Shown here: piece by piece, positions 38,480 through 49,646 of the stretch
Numbering within the stretch: the first letter of the stretch is position 1
Layout of the letters: each line of letters begins with the position of its first letter
Origin: JAKZVK01 sp965237575
GTDB taxonomy: Bacteria; Acidobacteriota; Terriglobia; Bryobacterales; UBA6623
Assembly (NCBI GenBank): GCA_965237575.1
Contig: CBDEGI010000004.1
Location: 1,550,001-1,614,000, forward strand
Direction of reading: 5' to 3'
DNA length: 64,000 nucleotides
Notes under the pieces: model-generated
The model's input: only the letters and a program-made list of their open reading frames with translations
Databases searched by the model: none
Told to the model about the DNA's origin: nothing
Translations under genes and position numbers: made by a program

Positions 38480-39799
38480 TCAGTGCGGAGGCCGAATGAT
38501 CTGGTCGACACCCTTGCGAAACCCGTATTCCGGCCCCAACTCCTTGTAGTCCACGCCGGTCAGCGAGTTCCAATCCCAAACGACGCGGCCCTCGCGCAGG
38601 GTCAGCTCGCAAAACAGCCGCTGGTTCCCGTTGATCGCACCGTCACTGCCGTCGCGAAAACGGAACTTGCGCCGCAGCATCCGGAACCCCGCGATGTCGG
38701 CCACCGCTCCCGGCGTCAGGTGCCCCAACTCTTCGCGCTGGATCTGCCGCGCCGGGTTCCAGGTGGACGCTTTGACCACCTCGTCCAACGGCATGCCCAT
38801 CGCCAGGAACTTCGACATGGTTGTTTGCATGTCCATCATGGCGCCATTCACCGAGCCCTGATGGATATCGGTCGAGATCGAGTCAGGATAGAAACCCTGC
38901 TCGATCGCCGGGACGGCATTGCGGAACACGAAGCTGCCGCCGCCATGGCCCACGTCGAACTTCACGCCGCGTTTACGCGCTTGATGCAGATAGTCGTAGA
39001 GCTTGCCGTTCTCGTCCACCCACGGCACCGGGCCGCGGAACATATGCGTCGGCATGTCGCCGGGACGTAGCCGCTTGAGCACCAGTTCATAGAACGGCCG
39101 CTCCGGCAGGAAATAACCGAAGTCCACCATCACCGGGATGCCCGCCAGCGTACCGGCCTTGACCGCCTCGTCGACCGAAGCCCAATCCGGCAGCCGATAG
39201 TGCGCGCTCTTGACGCCCACGATCACGTCCTTGTGCTTCTTCGCCAACCGCGCCACTTCTTCGGGGTTGAAGTCTTTTTGCTCGGTGATGTCGGTGATCA
39301 TGCCGAAGCCGGCGATGTTGATATGCGCCAGCATGCGCGTCTTGAGCCGCTCCTTGTCGATCACCGTATGACGGAAGAATTCGAAGTTGCGCCAACCCGA
39401 GCTGCCCGCGTCCACGGCGGTGGTAACGCCGGTCGGCAGCGTATTCGAATCCGGTTGGACGCTGTTATCGCCCGCCCACGCGCCGGGGATGTTGGTCGTC
39501 GAGAACATATGTACATGCAGGTCCACCAGCCCGGGCGTGATGTAGAGGTCACTGACGTCGAGCGTTCGCGTGGCCTTCGATTTGTCAATTGATTCCGACA
39601 CAGCAGTGATTTTGCCGTCTGAAATGGCGACGTCGCGATGCCCCGAGATCCCATTTCTCGGGTCGATGACGTAGCCTCCCTTGAGCAGCAGGTCGTACTC
39701 GCCTTGCTGCAGGGAGAAAGCCGCGACCAGGCAGAAAGCGACCAGCGCGGGCAGCCTCACCCACCCTGTCCTGCGCCGATTTGGTTTATTGCCGTTCAT
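38480..39799 (-). CDS. exported amidohydrolase/deacetylase-family metallohydrolase
   Basis: A 439-residue amidohydrolase-superfamily enzyme with an N-terminal signal segment ('LPALVAFCLVAAFSL'). The N-terminal strand set ('YDLLLKGGYVIDPRNGI') is dihydroorotase-like. The metal site shows 'GLVDLHVHMF' (HxH), a possible carboxylated Lys in 'IVGVKSAHYR', a His in 'DVGHGGGSF' and the catalytic Asp in 'SISTDIHQG'. It fits the amidohydrolase/deacetylase group related to EF0837-type and dihydroorotase-like enzymes. Because it is exported it probably acts on a periplasmic amide. The ATG at 39799 is the natural start. Confidence 0.85.
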   Translation of the reverse strand: MNGNKPNRRRTGWVRLPALVAFCLVAAFSLQQGEYDLLLKGGYVIDPRNGISGHRDVAISDGKITAVSESIDKSKATRTLDVSDLYITPGLVDLHVHMFSTTNIPGAWAGDNSVQPDSNTLPTGVTTAVDAGSSGWRNFEFFRHTVIDKERLKTRMLAHINIAGFGMITDITEQKDFNPEEVARLAKKHKDVIVGVKSAHYRLPDWASVDEAVKAGTLAGIPVMVDFGYFLPERPFYELVLKRLRPGDMPTHMFRGPVPWVDENGKLYDYLHQARKRGVKFDVGHGGGSFVFRNAVPAIEQGFYPDSISTDIHQGSVNGAMMDMQTTMSKFLAMGMPLDEVVKASTWNPARQIQREELGHLTPGAVADIAGFRMLRRKFRFRDGSDGAINGNQRLFCELTLREGRVVWDWNSLTGVDYKELGPEYGFRKGVDQIIRPPH

Positions 39800-40169
39800 C
39801 CTTCAACTCCGTTTTGTTCATCGCTCGGTCCGTCGAGCGCAACCAGAGCATACCACCCGTTGTTCTTTCTGAGCTGACCGCCTCGACCGTCTACAGCTTG
39901 ATGCGGCGTAGCCATGTCTCCAGCGCGTGATAGTGGTCCATGTGATCCGGCGTCGAGTTGCCCGCGAACCCTAGCACCTCGAACTTGCCCTTGCGTACGT
40001 GACTCAACTGCTGCATGCCCAGCGGACCCCACTTGGAGAATTTGCCGCACCGCCCCGTACCCGGCACTGAAGCCCGGCAGGACGACGGCGAAGCCTCGAC
40101 ACGGTCCCTTTATCGTATCGGACGGCTGCCGCCCGTCCGCTCCCCGGCGAACCGTTACAGTAGATAACC
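39800..40169. other. intergenic region with an unrecognised gene remnant
   Basis: About 370 bp. On the minus strand a frame ending at 39891 reads 'GKFSKWGPLGMQQLSHVRKG' and later 'GNSTPDHMDHYHALETWLRR'. This looks like the C-terminus of a real protein rather than noise, yet it has no N-terminal part and I cannot name the family. The rest has no clear feature. Confidence 0.35.
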
Positions 40170-40793
40170 ATGGAGTTCCAAGACACCATCACCTCCGCGG
40201 ACGAACTGCGGGCAATCCTCCACGAGCCCGATCCCATGGTGGTGCGCAAGTGCCGGCCGCGGCTTGACCCCTTCTCGCGTCAGTTCATCGAGCGCTCGCC
40301 ATTCTGCGTGATCGCTTCGCGCAATGCCCAGGGTGACATGGACGTATCCCCCAAAGGCGACCCCGCCGGGTTTGCGCTCGCGCTGGACGACACCACGCTG
40401 GCCATCCCCGACCGCCCGGGCAATCGCATCGCCGATACGTTGACAAACATCCTCGAGTCGCCGCAAGTCGCTGTGATCTTCCTTGTGCCAGGCAAAGGGG
40501 ACACGCTTCGCGTCAACGGCCGCGCCCAGATCGTTCGCGATCGCGATCTTCTCGAACGCATGACGCACAAGGGCAAAGTCCCCAAGCTGGCCATCGTCGT
40601 GTCGGTCGAGACGGTATTCTTTCACTGCGCCAAGTGCATGATCCGTTCCGGCCTGTGGAAGCCGCAAGAGTGGCCCGAGATTGCCGACCTGCCGTCGCTC
40701 GGCGAGGTGTTGAAGGGCCAGTTGGACTGGGACATCGAGCTGGCGACCTTGGACGACCGCATCGAAGAGTCCTACCGTGAACGGCTGTACTAG
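40170..40793 (+). CDS. pyridoxamine-5'-phosphate-oxidase-like flavoprotein (MSMEG_1061 type)
   Basis: A 207-residue split-barrel flavin-binding protein. The segment 'RLDPFSRQFIERSPFCVIAS' followed by 'VSPKGDPAGFALALDDTTLA' and 'PGNRIADTLTNILESPQVAV' is the pattern of the PNPOx-like MSMEG_1061 group. 'HCAKCMIRSGLW' near residue 150 is also typical. These proteins bind FMN or F420-like cofactors and reduce unknown substrates. It stands just before the alkaline-phosphatase-superfamily gene (30 bp gap, same strand), so they may be co-transcribed. Confidence 0.86.
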   Translation: MEFQDTITSADELRAILHEPDPMVVRKCRPRLDPFSRQFIERSPFCVIASRNAQGDMDVSPKGDPAGFALALDDTTLAIPDRPGNRIADTLTNILESPQVAVIFLVPGKGDTLRVNGRAQIVRDRDLLERMTHKGKVPKLAIVVSVETVFFHCAKCMIRSGLWKPQEWPEIADLPSLGEVLKGQLDWDIELATLDDRIEESYRERLY

Positions 40794-40823
40794 CCGCCGA
40801 CGCCTGCGAGATCGGAGACCCGA

Positions 40824-41918
40824 ATGAAGTTACTGCTGACAGTCCTTGCGCTGGTAGTGCCCGCTCTTCTAGAGGCTGGCGACTACAAGACGAAGAACCT
40901 CGTGCTTGTCACCACCGACGGACTGCGCTGGCAAGAAGTCTTTCGCGGAATCGACCCGCTCTTGATGAGTCGAGAAGACGCCGGGATGAAGAACGCCGAG
41001 CCCCTGCGCACATCGCTGTGGGCGGACTCACCTGAGCAAAGGCGCCGGCTTTTGATGCCTTTTCTGTGGAACGAGCTGGTGCCACGGGGAGTTATCTTCG
41101 GCAACGGCGAGCGGGGCGCCGCGGTGACACTACGCAATCGGCATCGTTTCTCCTACCCGGGGTATTCCGAGATCCTGACCGGGCGGCCGCGGGACGACAT
41201 CATCGATAGCAACGACCTCCGTCCCAACCCTTCCCAAACGGTTCTCGAGATCCTACGCAAGGAGTGGGCACTCCCCAAACGCAAGGTCGCCTTGTTCGGT
41301 TCCTGGGACGTTTTCGAAGGCATCGGAGCCAGTGATCCTGAAGCGGTTTTCAGCAATGCCGGGTATCAACGCATTCAGATGCAAGATCCCTCCGAGCGAC
41401 TCGAACAGTTGAGCCGCTTCCAATTTGAAACCCTCACGCCGTGGCGCAATGTTCGGCATGACTATGTCACCTTCGAAATGGCGATCGAATACCTCAAGAC
41501 GGTCAAGCCGCGTGTGCTTTACATCGCGCTCGGCGAGACAGACGATTGGGCGCACGACCGCCGCTACGATCGGGTGCTCGACACTGCACGCTACTTCGAT
41601 ACCTGCTTGAAGCGACTGTGGGAGGCGCTCCAAACCGACCCGCAGTATCGGGGCCGGACCACGCTGCTGGTTGCAACCGACCACGGCCGTGGTTCAACAG
41701 CGCAGGACTGGCACAAACATGGAGCGAAGGTGGAGGGTGCCGAGCGCGTTTGGATCGCCGCGATCGGCCCCGACACGGCCGCGCGAGGGGAAGCACACAA
41801 CGCACCAGCCGTCGAGCAAAGCGATATCGCCCCTACCATGCTCGAATTGGCCGGCGTCGACTACCATGAACTGACAGGTGTCGAGGGTAAGCCGGTTGAC
41901 TGGATCATCGGCAAATGA
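40824..41918 (+). CDS. exported alkaline-phosphatase-superfamily phosphodiesterase/sulfatase
   Basis: A 364-residue metalloenzyme with a signal peptide ('LLLTVLALVVPALLEAG'). The first metal Asp lies in 'VLVTTDGLRWQEVF', and the nucleophile is probably the Ser/Thr of 'FSYPGYSEILTG'. The remaining zinc ligands are in 'ALGETDDWAHDRRYD' and 'LLVATDHGRGS', then a His near the end ('GEAHNAPAV'). This is the layout of type I phosphodiesterase/nucleotide pyrophosphatase-like enzymes. It is likely periplasmic; the substrate is unknown. Confidence 0.87.
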   Translation: MKLLLTVLALVVPALLEAGDYKTKNLVLVTTDGLRWQEVFRGIDPLLMSREDAGMKNAEPLRTSLWADSPEQRRRLLMPFLWNELVPRGVIFGNGERGAAVTLRNRHRFSYPGYSEILTGRPRDDIIDSNDLRPNPSQTVLEILRKEWALPKRKVALFGSWDVFEGIGASDPEAVFSNAGYQRIQMQDPSERLEQLSRFQFETLTPWRNVRHDYVTFEMAIEYLKTVKPRVLYIALGETDDWAHDRRYDRVLDTARYFDTCLKRLWEALQTDPQYRGRTTLLVATDHGRGSTAQDWHKHGAKVEGAERVWIAAIGPDTAARGEAHNAPAVEQSDIAPTMLELAGVDYHELTGVEGKPVDWIIGK

Positions 41919-41960
41919 TCTTTGCGAGGTCATCACCCAAGCTCCAGCTAGCGGCGCACT

Positions 41961-43259
41961 CTAGTTGTTGATCCGGAGCAGGGGCAGCGACAGCAGCCCG
42001 CCGAGATAGATCAGTCCGGCCGAGACAACAAACGTCAGCTCCCCCGTCTGTTGATAGAGCAGACCGCCGAGGACGAGACCGATTACGCTTGCCAGGCCTC
42101 CGAAGCTGCCCGCGAACCCCTGCACGGCGCCTTGGTACCGTTCGCCGGCGACCTTCGAGAGCAACGAAAGCACCGAGGGCCACATGATGCCGTTTCCGAG
42201 AGCAAACAACGCGGCGGCCGCATAGATCGTCAGGGTGTCTCGCGACAGCATCAGCAGGAAGTTGGTGCCCAGCACCAGGCTTCCGCCTATGATCCGGACG
42301 GGATCAGGCCACTTTTTCGCCAGTCGAGCCAGCAGAGGCCCTTGGACGAACACCATCATCGCGCTCAGTGAGGCAAAGAAGATGCCGGTTTGAGTGACGC
42401 TCCATCCCAGTTTGCCCGCCGCGTGAACGGGAAACGACGTGTAGAAGAAGTTGAAGCCCAAGAAGATCACGAAATAGAGAAGCAGCATCAGCGGCACGTG
42501 TTTTCGCTTCAAGGCGTCCCGGACCCCGGCCTGCTTGACTTGCTGCAACTCAAGACAGTCGCTGTGCTCCTGCCCGAAGACTTCTCCAACACGGGCTCCA
42601 TCGTGGTGTTGAATGTCAGTGCAAGGGTTTGACTCCGGCAACAGAGCGGCGATCAAGATCGTGGCTGCGAGCGAGATGAGTAGCGCGGCGACCACGGGCA
42701 ACGTTTCACCCATCTGCGTCGCACCGAGCAACGCCGCAAGCCCCGGACCGACGATGAAACCGAGATTGGACGCGACCCCCATCCGGCCAAAGCTCTCGCT
42801 TCGGTTTTCCTCTGAGGTGACATCGGCCACGTAGGCATTGGCGACGGAGACGTTGCCGCCGGTCAACCCATCCAGCGCGCGCGCGACAAAGATCAATCCG
42901 AGCGGCGCGGTCAACGTGAAGGTCCCAAGGACCGGAGATTCAATCAAGGCGAGCGCTGTCGGCGGAACCAGCAAAGCAACCGTGAAAATCACCCACGATG
43001 CGAATGTTCCTGCCTGGCTCAGGAACAGAATCCGCTTTCTCCCGTAGCGGTCGGACCACCGCCCAAGGATCGGAGCCCCGATGAGTTGCAGCAACGGGTA
43101 CGTCGCTCCCACCAGCCCGTAAATGATTGGATTGCCGCCGAATCTTAGGACCAGAAACACGAGAAACGGCAACACAATGCTGAATCCGAGCGTGCCGATG
43201 AAATGAACAAGCAGGACCGGGAACAGTGGGGGAGGGGAGGGCGCGGCGTTGGAAGGCAT
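41961..43259 (-). CDS. MFS transporter
   Basis: A 432-residue major facilitator with twelve predicted helices. The loop between helices 2 and 3 has the MFS signature 'GRWSDRYGRKRILFLSQAG', and helix 5 has 'GPGLAALLGATQMG', the drug-exporter-type motif C region. A long charged loop joins the two halves ('GQEHSDCLELQQVKQAG'). It looks like a TetA-like multidrug or metabolite exporter. The ATG at 43259 is preferred to one 20 codons further upstream; neither has a strong ribosome site. Confidence 0.88.
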   Translation of the reverse strand: MPSNAAPSPPPLFPVLLVHFIGTLGFSIVLPFLVFLVLRFGGNPIIYGLVGATYPLLQLIGAPILGRWSDRYGRKRILFLSQAGTFASWVIFTVALLVPPTALALIESPVLGTFTLTAPLGLIFVARALDGLTGGNVSVANAYVADVTSEENRSESFGRMGVASNLGFIVGPGLAALLGATQMGETLPVVAALLISLAATILIAALLPESNPCTDIQHHDGARVGEVFGQEHSDCLELQQVKQAGVRDALKRKHVPLMLLLYFVIFLGFNFFYTSFPVHAAGKLGWSVTQTGIFFASLSAMMVFVQGPLLARLAKKWPDPVRIIGGSLVLGTNFLLMLSRDTLTIYAAAALFALGNGIMWPSVLSLLSKVAGERYQGAVQGFAGSFGGLASVIGLVLGGLLYQQTGELTFVVSAGLIYLGGLLSLPLLRINN

Positions 43260-43507
43260 GGTGCGGACAGCGCTGACTGTCGCGTGGGAATCCCTCTTGA
43301 CGGTAGCGTTCCTTCTCATAGAACGGCAAGTAAGACCTTCCGCCGCCGAGGTGTTCAGTCTTCCGCTGGTCAGAGTTCGTACTCGGCAGAATTCTGGAAG
43401 GTGGCCGGGGTCTGCATCGCTGAAACCTGGCGGAGGCGCGTGAACCCTCTGACAATCGGCTAGAATTGAGGACGCCTGCTTCTGGCCCGCATCGGCAAGG
43501 AGACGAC

Positions 43508-45151
<1,644 letters not shown>

Positions 45152-45177
45152 GCCCGCAGTCCATTCCCCCGCTGAAC

Positions 45178-45346
45178 TTATCGGGACATAGGTTTGTAGG
45201 GGTGGACCGCTGCGTCCACCCCGGTGCGGCAGATTTGCGCTCACCTTCAACGTAGAGACAACCGGCATTGCCCCGGCATGGCCCAGGGGTCGCGCGCAGG
45301 GCGGACACAGCGGTCCGCCCCTACACCTATGTTCCGGTAAGTCCAA
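45178..45346. repeat. inverted pair of TAGGGG-type palindromic repeats
   Basis: Two related repeats face each other about 75 bp apart: 45178-45221 (CGGGACATAGGTTTGTAGGG followed by GTGGACCGCTGCGTCCACCC) and 45298-45346, its inverted near-copy (ending CCCCTACACCTATGTTCCGG). Each contains its own small hairpin around GACCGCTG. The arrangement resembles a BIME. The rest of the 45152-45576 gap holds no gene. Confidence 0.8.
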
Positions 45347-45576
45347 ACGCTGGCCACACCCGTCTACAGGGGCCGTCGCGTGGTCAACTCGGGTGTACAT
45401 CCCAAGCCGATCCATCTCCGCCAACTTATAGGGAGCTGTCCTTGGATCTCCTTTGAAATCAACAGTGTGTGCGCCGTGTGCGCCCTCCTGACTTCGGGAG
45501 GTTCCAGTTTGGCAGCAGGGGTGCATTCTCCCAGCCCGACATGAGAAACACAACAAACATTCAACGGTGAGCCACG

Positions 45577-46023
45577 ATGACGACCATAGCACGCGTTTCC
45601 AGTTTGATGATGTTGCTGAGTTGCATCACACTGTCCGCGACCGTGCCGGCCGAGCCCGGCGACCTCAGCGCCACAATCCCTTTCGAGTTTGTCTTGGACG
45701 GTAAGACCATGCCGGCCGGCAACTACCTCATTCGCGCGCACGAAGCCGCCGGCAAGATCGAACTTTGCGAGGACGGTGTCTACTGCCGAATGATGACGGT
45801 AACTGCAAGCGAGGCTCGCGAGAAGAATTCGAGGGCCGCCATCGTCTTCCTGCACGATGGCACCACCTACCATCTCAGCCGGCTCTCGTCGGACAAGGCC
45901 TACGACGTGACCCGAGCCGGCAACCACGCTGCAGGTTCGCCCTCCAAGTTGACCCGGATTGACGCTCAGCCGCTGTGCATTCACCGCGAGGCCCGGTTCG
46001 GTCGCGCGGTCGGGTGGCACTAA
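45577..46023 (+). CDS. small exported protein of acidobacterial type
   Basis: A 148-residue protein with a signal peptide ('LMMLLSCITLSATVPA') and a compact beta domain. The block 'ATIPFEFVLDGKTMPAGNYL' is typical of a conserved exported family common in Acidobacteriota, whose function is unknown. 'GVYCRMMTVTA' and 'AIVFLHDGTTYHLSRL' are its later strands. There are two Cys in the mature domain. It ends 56 bp before the kinase-fold gene on the same strand, so the two may be co-transcribed. Confidence 0.75.
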   Translation: MTTIARVSSLMMLLSCITLSATVPAEPGDLSATIPFEFVLDGKTMPAGNYLIRAHEAAGKIELCEDGVYCRMMTVTASEAREKNSRAAIVFLHDGTTYHLSRLSSDKAYDVTRAGNHAAGSPSKLTRIDAQPLCIHREARFGRAVGWH

Positions 46024-46079
46024 GGTTTCGAGAGACAAATCCACCGAAAGTTCGTATCATGGACCAGGAGAATGTAGCT

Positions 46080-46922
46080 ATGCACCGCCGCCAATTTCTC
46101 TATCAAGCTTCGGCCGCCGGCATCTTGGCACTCGCCCCCGCACGCGGGTGGCCGGTCGAGTCCGCGAAACCCTTCACCGAGTGGAGCGACAAAGAGAAGG
46201 AAGACTTTCTCATGACCGCCAAGCTGGTGAAGACGAAAGGAATCAAGACCGGAACCACCGGCACGCAACGTGCGACTCTCTCGAACGGCGCCGTGACCCA
46301 CGACGCCCACGTGCAAACGGTCGAGATCACCAAGAACCGATTTACGACAGCCGCTGGCACGGAGTTAAACTTCCGCGACAGCTACAAGTTCAACATCGCC
46401 GGCTATCGACTCGACCGGCTGGTTGGGTTCAACATGGTGCCGGTGTCGGTCGAGCGCCGGCTCGGCGGGAAGACGGGCGCGGTCACCTGGTGGGTCGACG
46501 ACTTCCAGATGATGGAGCTGGAGCGATTCCAGAAGAAGATCCCACCGCCGAATCGGGCCGACTGGAACGACCGGATGTGCAACGCGCGGGTCTTCACCGA
46601 ACTGATCTACAACACCGATCCGAACCTGGGCAACTTCCTGATCACCGGCGATTGGACTCTACACATGATTGACTTCACGCGCGCCTTCCGCACCCGTAAG
46701 GACCTGCGAGCGCCGGCGAACCTAACGCGCATCGACCGGCGCATCTATGACGGGCTGCGCGCTCTCGACCGCGCCTCGATGGAGAGAGAACTGCGTCCCT
46801 TCCTCCGCAAGGTGGAGATCGACGGCCTTCTCGCGCGGCGCGACCGCATGCTGGCGGTCTTCGATGACCACATTGCCAAGAAGGGCGAGAGCCGCGTCAT
46901 CTGCAAGCGCCCGGGGCATTAG
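46080..46922 (+). CDS. predicted exported protein with atypical kinase fold
   Basis: A 280-residue protein whose start 'MHRRQFLYQASAAGILALAP' has a twin-arginine-like RRQFL signal. The ATG at 46080 is preferred because AGGAG lies nine bases before it; another ATG is at 46059. The C-terminal half has 'ELIYNTDPNLGNFLITGDW' (from residue 175) followed by 'LHMIDFTRAFR' (Asp198). The D-x-x-x-x-N and D-F-T pattern is that of HipA/FAM20/PI3K-type atypical kinases, where it forms the catalytic and metal-binding loops. The lysine-bearing N-lobe strand is not obvious. Kinase activity outside the cytoplasm is an inference. Confidence 0.65.
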   Translation: MHRRQFLYQASAAGILALAPARGWPVESAKPFTEWSDKEKEDFLMTAKLVKTKGIKTGTTGTQRATLSNGAVTHDAHVQTVEITKNRFTTAAGTELNFRDSYKFNIAGYRLDRLVGFNMVPVSVERRLGGKTGAVTWWVDDFQMMELERFQKKIPPPNRADWNDRMCNARVFTELIYNTDPNLGNFLITGDWTLHMIDFTRAFRTRKDLRAPANLTRIDRRIYDGLRALDRASMERELRPFLRKVEIDGLLARRDRMLAVFDDHIAKKGESRVICKRPGH

Positions 46923-46985
46923 GCTCGTGTCTCATGCTTCGTCCCGTTGAGTCACTCGTCCGTCTGAACTGCGTTCCGTAATCCG

Positions 46986-47022
46986 TTACGTGGGCGGGCG
47001 GACACAGCGGTCCGCGCTTTGG
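46986..47022. repeat. palindromic repeat, GGCGGACACAGCGGTCCGC type
   Basis: A single copy of the hairpin GCGGAC-acagc-GGTCCGC (46998-47015), same core as the right half of the pair at 45298-45346. It lies between the kinase-fold gene and the PcrA gene. Confidence 0.65.
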
Positions 47023-47085
47023 TCTTCTGTGGTCGATCCGAACAGACTGAATCCGTCCAACCCGATGCTAGAATGAGCGTCACGG

Positions 47086-49479
47086 ATGGACTTTCTCGAC
47101 TCCCTCAACCCCAGCCAAAAGGAAGCCGTCCGCCACACCGAAGGCCCCCTGCTGATTCTTGCCGGGGCTGGTAGCGGCAAGACCCGCGTCATCATCTCGC
47201 GCATCGCCCATTTGATCCGTGATCACGGGGTAGCGCCGCACGCGATTCTCGCTGTCACCTTTACGAATAAGGCCGCGCAAGAGATGCGCGACCGTGTCGG
47301 CGCGGTGCTCGCCGAGAGCGGTGCGCCGCTGAACTCGTTTCCGCTGGTATCGACCTTTCACTCCTTCTGCGTGCGGGTGTTGCGCGCGCATGGTGCGCCG
47401 CTGGCCGATCTGCGTTCGGGCTTCACGAGGAGTTTCAGCATTTACGACGAGAGCGACCAGGTGGCGGCGATCAAGGCCGTGTATCGAGGCTTGGGGCTTG
47501 ACGAGAAGTTCATGAAGCCCCGCTCGGCTTTGTCGGTCATCAGCCACGCCAAAAACCAAGGGCGCGGCCCACAGGATTTTTACAGCGACTCGACCGGCCC
47601 GGCGTCCGACAAGTTGGCCGTCATCTTCGAGCGGTACCAGGAGGCGTTGCACGGGTCGAACGCGTTCGATTTCGATGACCTGCTGCTCGAGTGCGTTCGC
47701 CTGCTTCGCCATAGCGAGGAAACCCGGCAGCGGCTGCGCGACCGCTACCAATACCTGCTGGTCGACGAGTACCAAGACACCAATCGCCCCCAGTACGAGT
47801 TGATGCAACTGCTGACCGGTGAGCGGCAAACCGTTTGCGTCGTCGGTGACGAAGACCAGTCGATCTATAGTTGGCGCGGCGCCGACATTCGCAACATCCT
47901 CGACTTCGAGCGCGACTATCCGGGAGCCACCGTCATCCGGTTGGAGCAGAACTACCGCTCGACGAAGCACATCTTGGCCGCCGCCGGCGCGGTCGTGGCC
48001 AATAACATCGACCGCAAGGGCAAGACCTTGTGGACCGACTCGGCCCCCGGCCACCCGGTGGGCCTCTATCATGCGCGCGACGCGGAGGAAGAGGCCGGCT
48101 TCGTGGCGGACACCATTGACCGCTTCCTAACGGAGTACCCCACCAAGCAGGCGGCGGTTCTCTACCGCACCAACTCGCAGTCACGGCAAATCGAGGAGGC
48201 GCTGCGCCGCCGGGGCCGCGAATACTTGGTGCTCGGGGGAGTCAGCTTCTATCAGCGGGCCGAAGTCAAAGACTTGCTGGCGTACTTGAAACTCGCCTCG
48301 TCGCCGGCGGACTCGGTTTCCCTTACGCGCGTCATCAACACCCCGGCGCGCGGCATCGGCCGCACGACGGTCGAGAGCATCGCCACTTACGCCCAGGGCC
48401 AAGGCCTTTCGTTGTGGGATGCGACCGAGCGCATGCTGGCGGAACGGGTCTTCTCCGCGCGCGCCCAAAGTGCCGTCAGAGGCTTTCGGTACCTCATCGA
48501 GGGACTCAGAGAGAAGATCGCTCAAGAACCGGTACACACCGCGTTGCAGTGGATCGTCGAGCAGTGCGGCTACCAGCAGATGCTCGAGAAGGATGCATCG
48601 ATCGAAGCGGAAGGGCGGCTCGAGAACATCAACGAGCTCATCAACGCGGCTTTCGACGCCGAGAAGCGCGGGGACAGTCTACACGACTTTCTCGACCATG
48701 CCGCGCTCGTTTCCGATACCGATTCCATCGACCGGAGGGCGAAGGTCATCTTGATGACGCTGCACAGCGCCAAGGGACTGGAGTTCCCACTGGTGATCAT
48801 GACGGGCGTCGAGGAAAACATCTTTCCCCACAGCCGTTCGATCGAAAGCACGGCTGCCCTTGAAGAAGAGCGCCGGCTTTGCTACGTGGGGATGACGCGC
48901 GCCGAGGAGCAACTGATTCTCACTTGTGCCCGGCAGCGGCGGCGCTATGGCGGCGGGGCGCCCGACTGGATGACGCCCTCACGGTTCCTGCAGGAGATTC
49001 CGCCGGAGGTGATGACGGACCTCTCGACCATGCCGTCCCTGTTGTCGTACCAGCAGCAGTCGTATCAGCAACAAGACGAAGGCATGGACCTGCTCAGCGA
49101 GCGCAACGAAGTGCGGCAGGCGGTCAAGAAGCGGGTGTACGACGGCCCGACGTACGATTCGGTTGACAATCTTGCGGGGTTCTTTTCCAATCGTGGGCTT
49201 CCGGTGCCGAATAGCGTGCGTCAACCTCAGCCGAAAACCGGAGCGCCCGCTGCGAGGCAAACCGCCGCCGCGGTCCGTCGCCCGCCGCAGGCCCGCGGCA
49301 CGGGGCGCACGCACGGCGGAGGCTTTCGGCTGGGCGCCAAGGTGCGCCACCGGAAGTTCGGCGTCGGCACAGTAATGAAGTCGGAGGGCGACGGAGCGGA
49401 ATCGAAGCTGACCGTGCATTTTCAGAGTCACGGCATCAAGAAGCTGGTGGCGAGATTCGCGGGGCTGGTCCCCGCGTAG
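47086..49479 (+). CDS. pcrA: UvrD/PcrA-family ATP-dependent DNA helicase
   Basis: A 797-residue superfamily 1A helicase. In order: Q-motif start 'LNPSQKEAV', Walker A 'LAGAGSGKTRVI', Ia 'VTFTNKAAQEM', II 'YLLVDEYQDTN', III 'VVGDEDQSIYSWRGAD', IV 'LEQNYRS', V 'MTLHSAKGLEF' and VI 'RRLCYVGMTRAEE'. The C-terminus carries a Tudor-like PcrA tail ('FRLGAKVRHRKFGVGTVM'), which binds RNA polymerase in other species. Length is slightly above typical. It unwinds DNA in repair and in removing protein roadblocks. It appears complete and unlinked to its neighbours. Confidence 0.96.
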   Translation: MDFLDSLNPSQKEAVRHTEGPLLILAGAGSGKTRVIISRIAHLIRDHGVAPHAILAVTFTNKAAQEMRDRVGAVLAESGAPLNSFPLVSTFHSFCVRVLRAHGAPLADLRSGFTRSFSIYDESDQVAAIKAVYRGLGLDEKFMKPRSALSVISHAKNQGRGPQDFYSDSTGPASDKLAVIFERYQEALHGSNAFDFDDLLLECVRLLRHSEETRQRLRDRYQYLLVDEYQDTNRPQYELMQLLTGERQTVCVVGDEDQSIYSWRGADIRNILDFERDYPGATVIRLEQNYRSTKHILAAAGAVVANNIDRKGKTLWTDSAPGHPVGLYHARDAEEEAGFVADTIDRFLTEYPTKQAAVLYRTNSQSRQIEEALRRRGREYLVLGGVSFYQRAEVKDLLAYLKLASSPADSVSLTRVINTPARGIGRTTVESIATYAQGQGLSLWDATERMLAERVFSARAQSAVRGFRYLIEGLREKIAQEPVHTALQWIVEQCGYQQMLEKDASIEAEGRLENINELINAAFDAEKRGDSLHDFLDHAALVSDTDSIDRRAKVILMTLHSAKGLEFPLVIMTGVEENIFPHSRSIESTAALEEERRLCYVGMTRAEEQLILTCARQRRRYGGGAPDWMTPSRFLQEIPPEVMTDLSTMPSLLSYQQQSYQQQDEGMDLLSERNEVRQAVKKRVYDGPTYDSVDNLAGFFSNRGLPVPNSVRQPQPKTGAPAARQTAAAVRRPPQARGTGRTHGGGFRLGAKVRHRKFGVGTVMKSEGDGAESKLTVHFQSHGIKKLVARFAGLVPA

Positions 49480-49486
49480 TTGAGTA

Positions 49487-49590
49487 CGACTAGTGGAGTG
49501 CCGCCGAGATTCGACTGTAGGGGCGGGCCCCCGTGCCCGCCCTCCTACGGCTTACCGTTAAGTCTTCTTTGCGACACTCCACTCGTTGAG
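49487..49590. repeat. nested inverted repeats between pcrA and the APC permease
   Basis: An inner palindromic repeat (49517-49548; GGGCGGGC/GCCCGCCC flanked by GTAG and CTAC) lies inside outer arms TAGTGGAGTGCCGC and GCGACACTCCACTC. The inner part belongs to the same TAGGGGC-type family as 45178 and 19997. Confidence 0.6.
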
Positions 49591-49646
49591 TGGGAAACGC
49601 AGCCGCCGGCCTGAGCCTGCATGCCGGGGCCGCGACTCACAACCTC

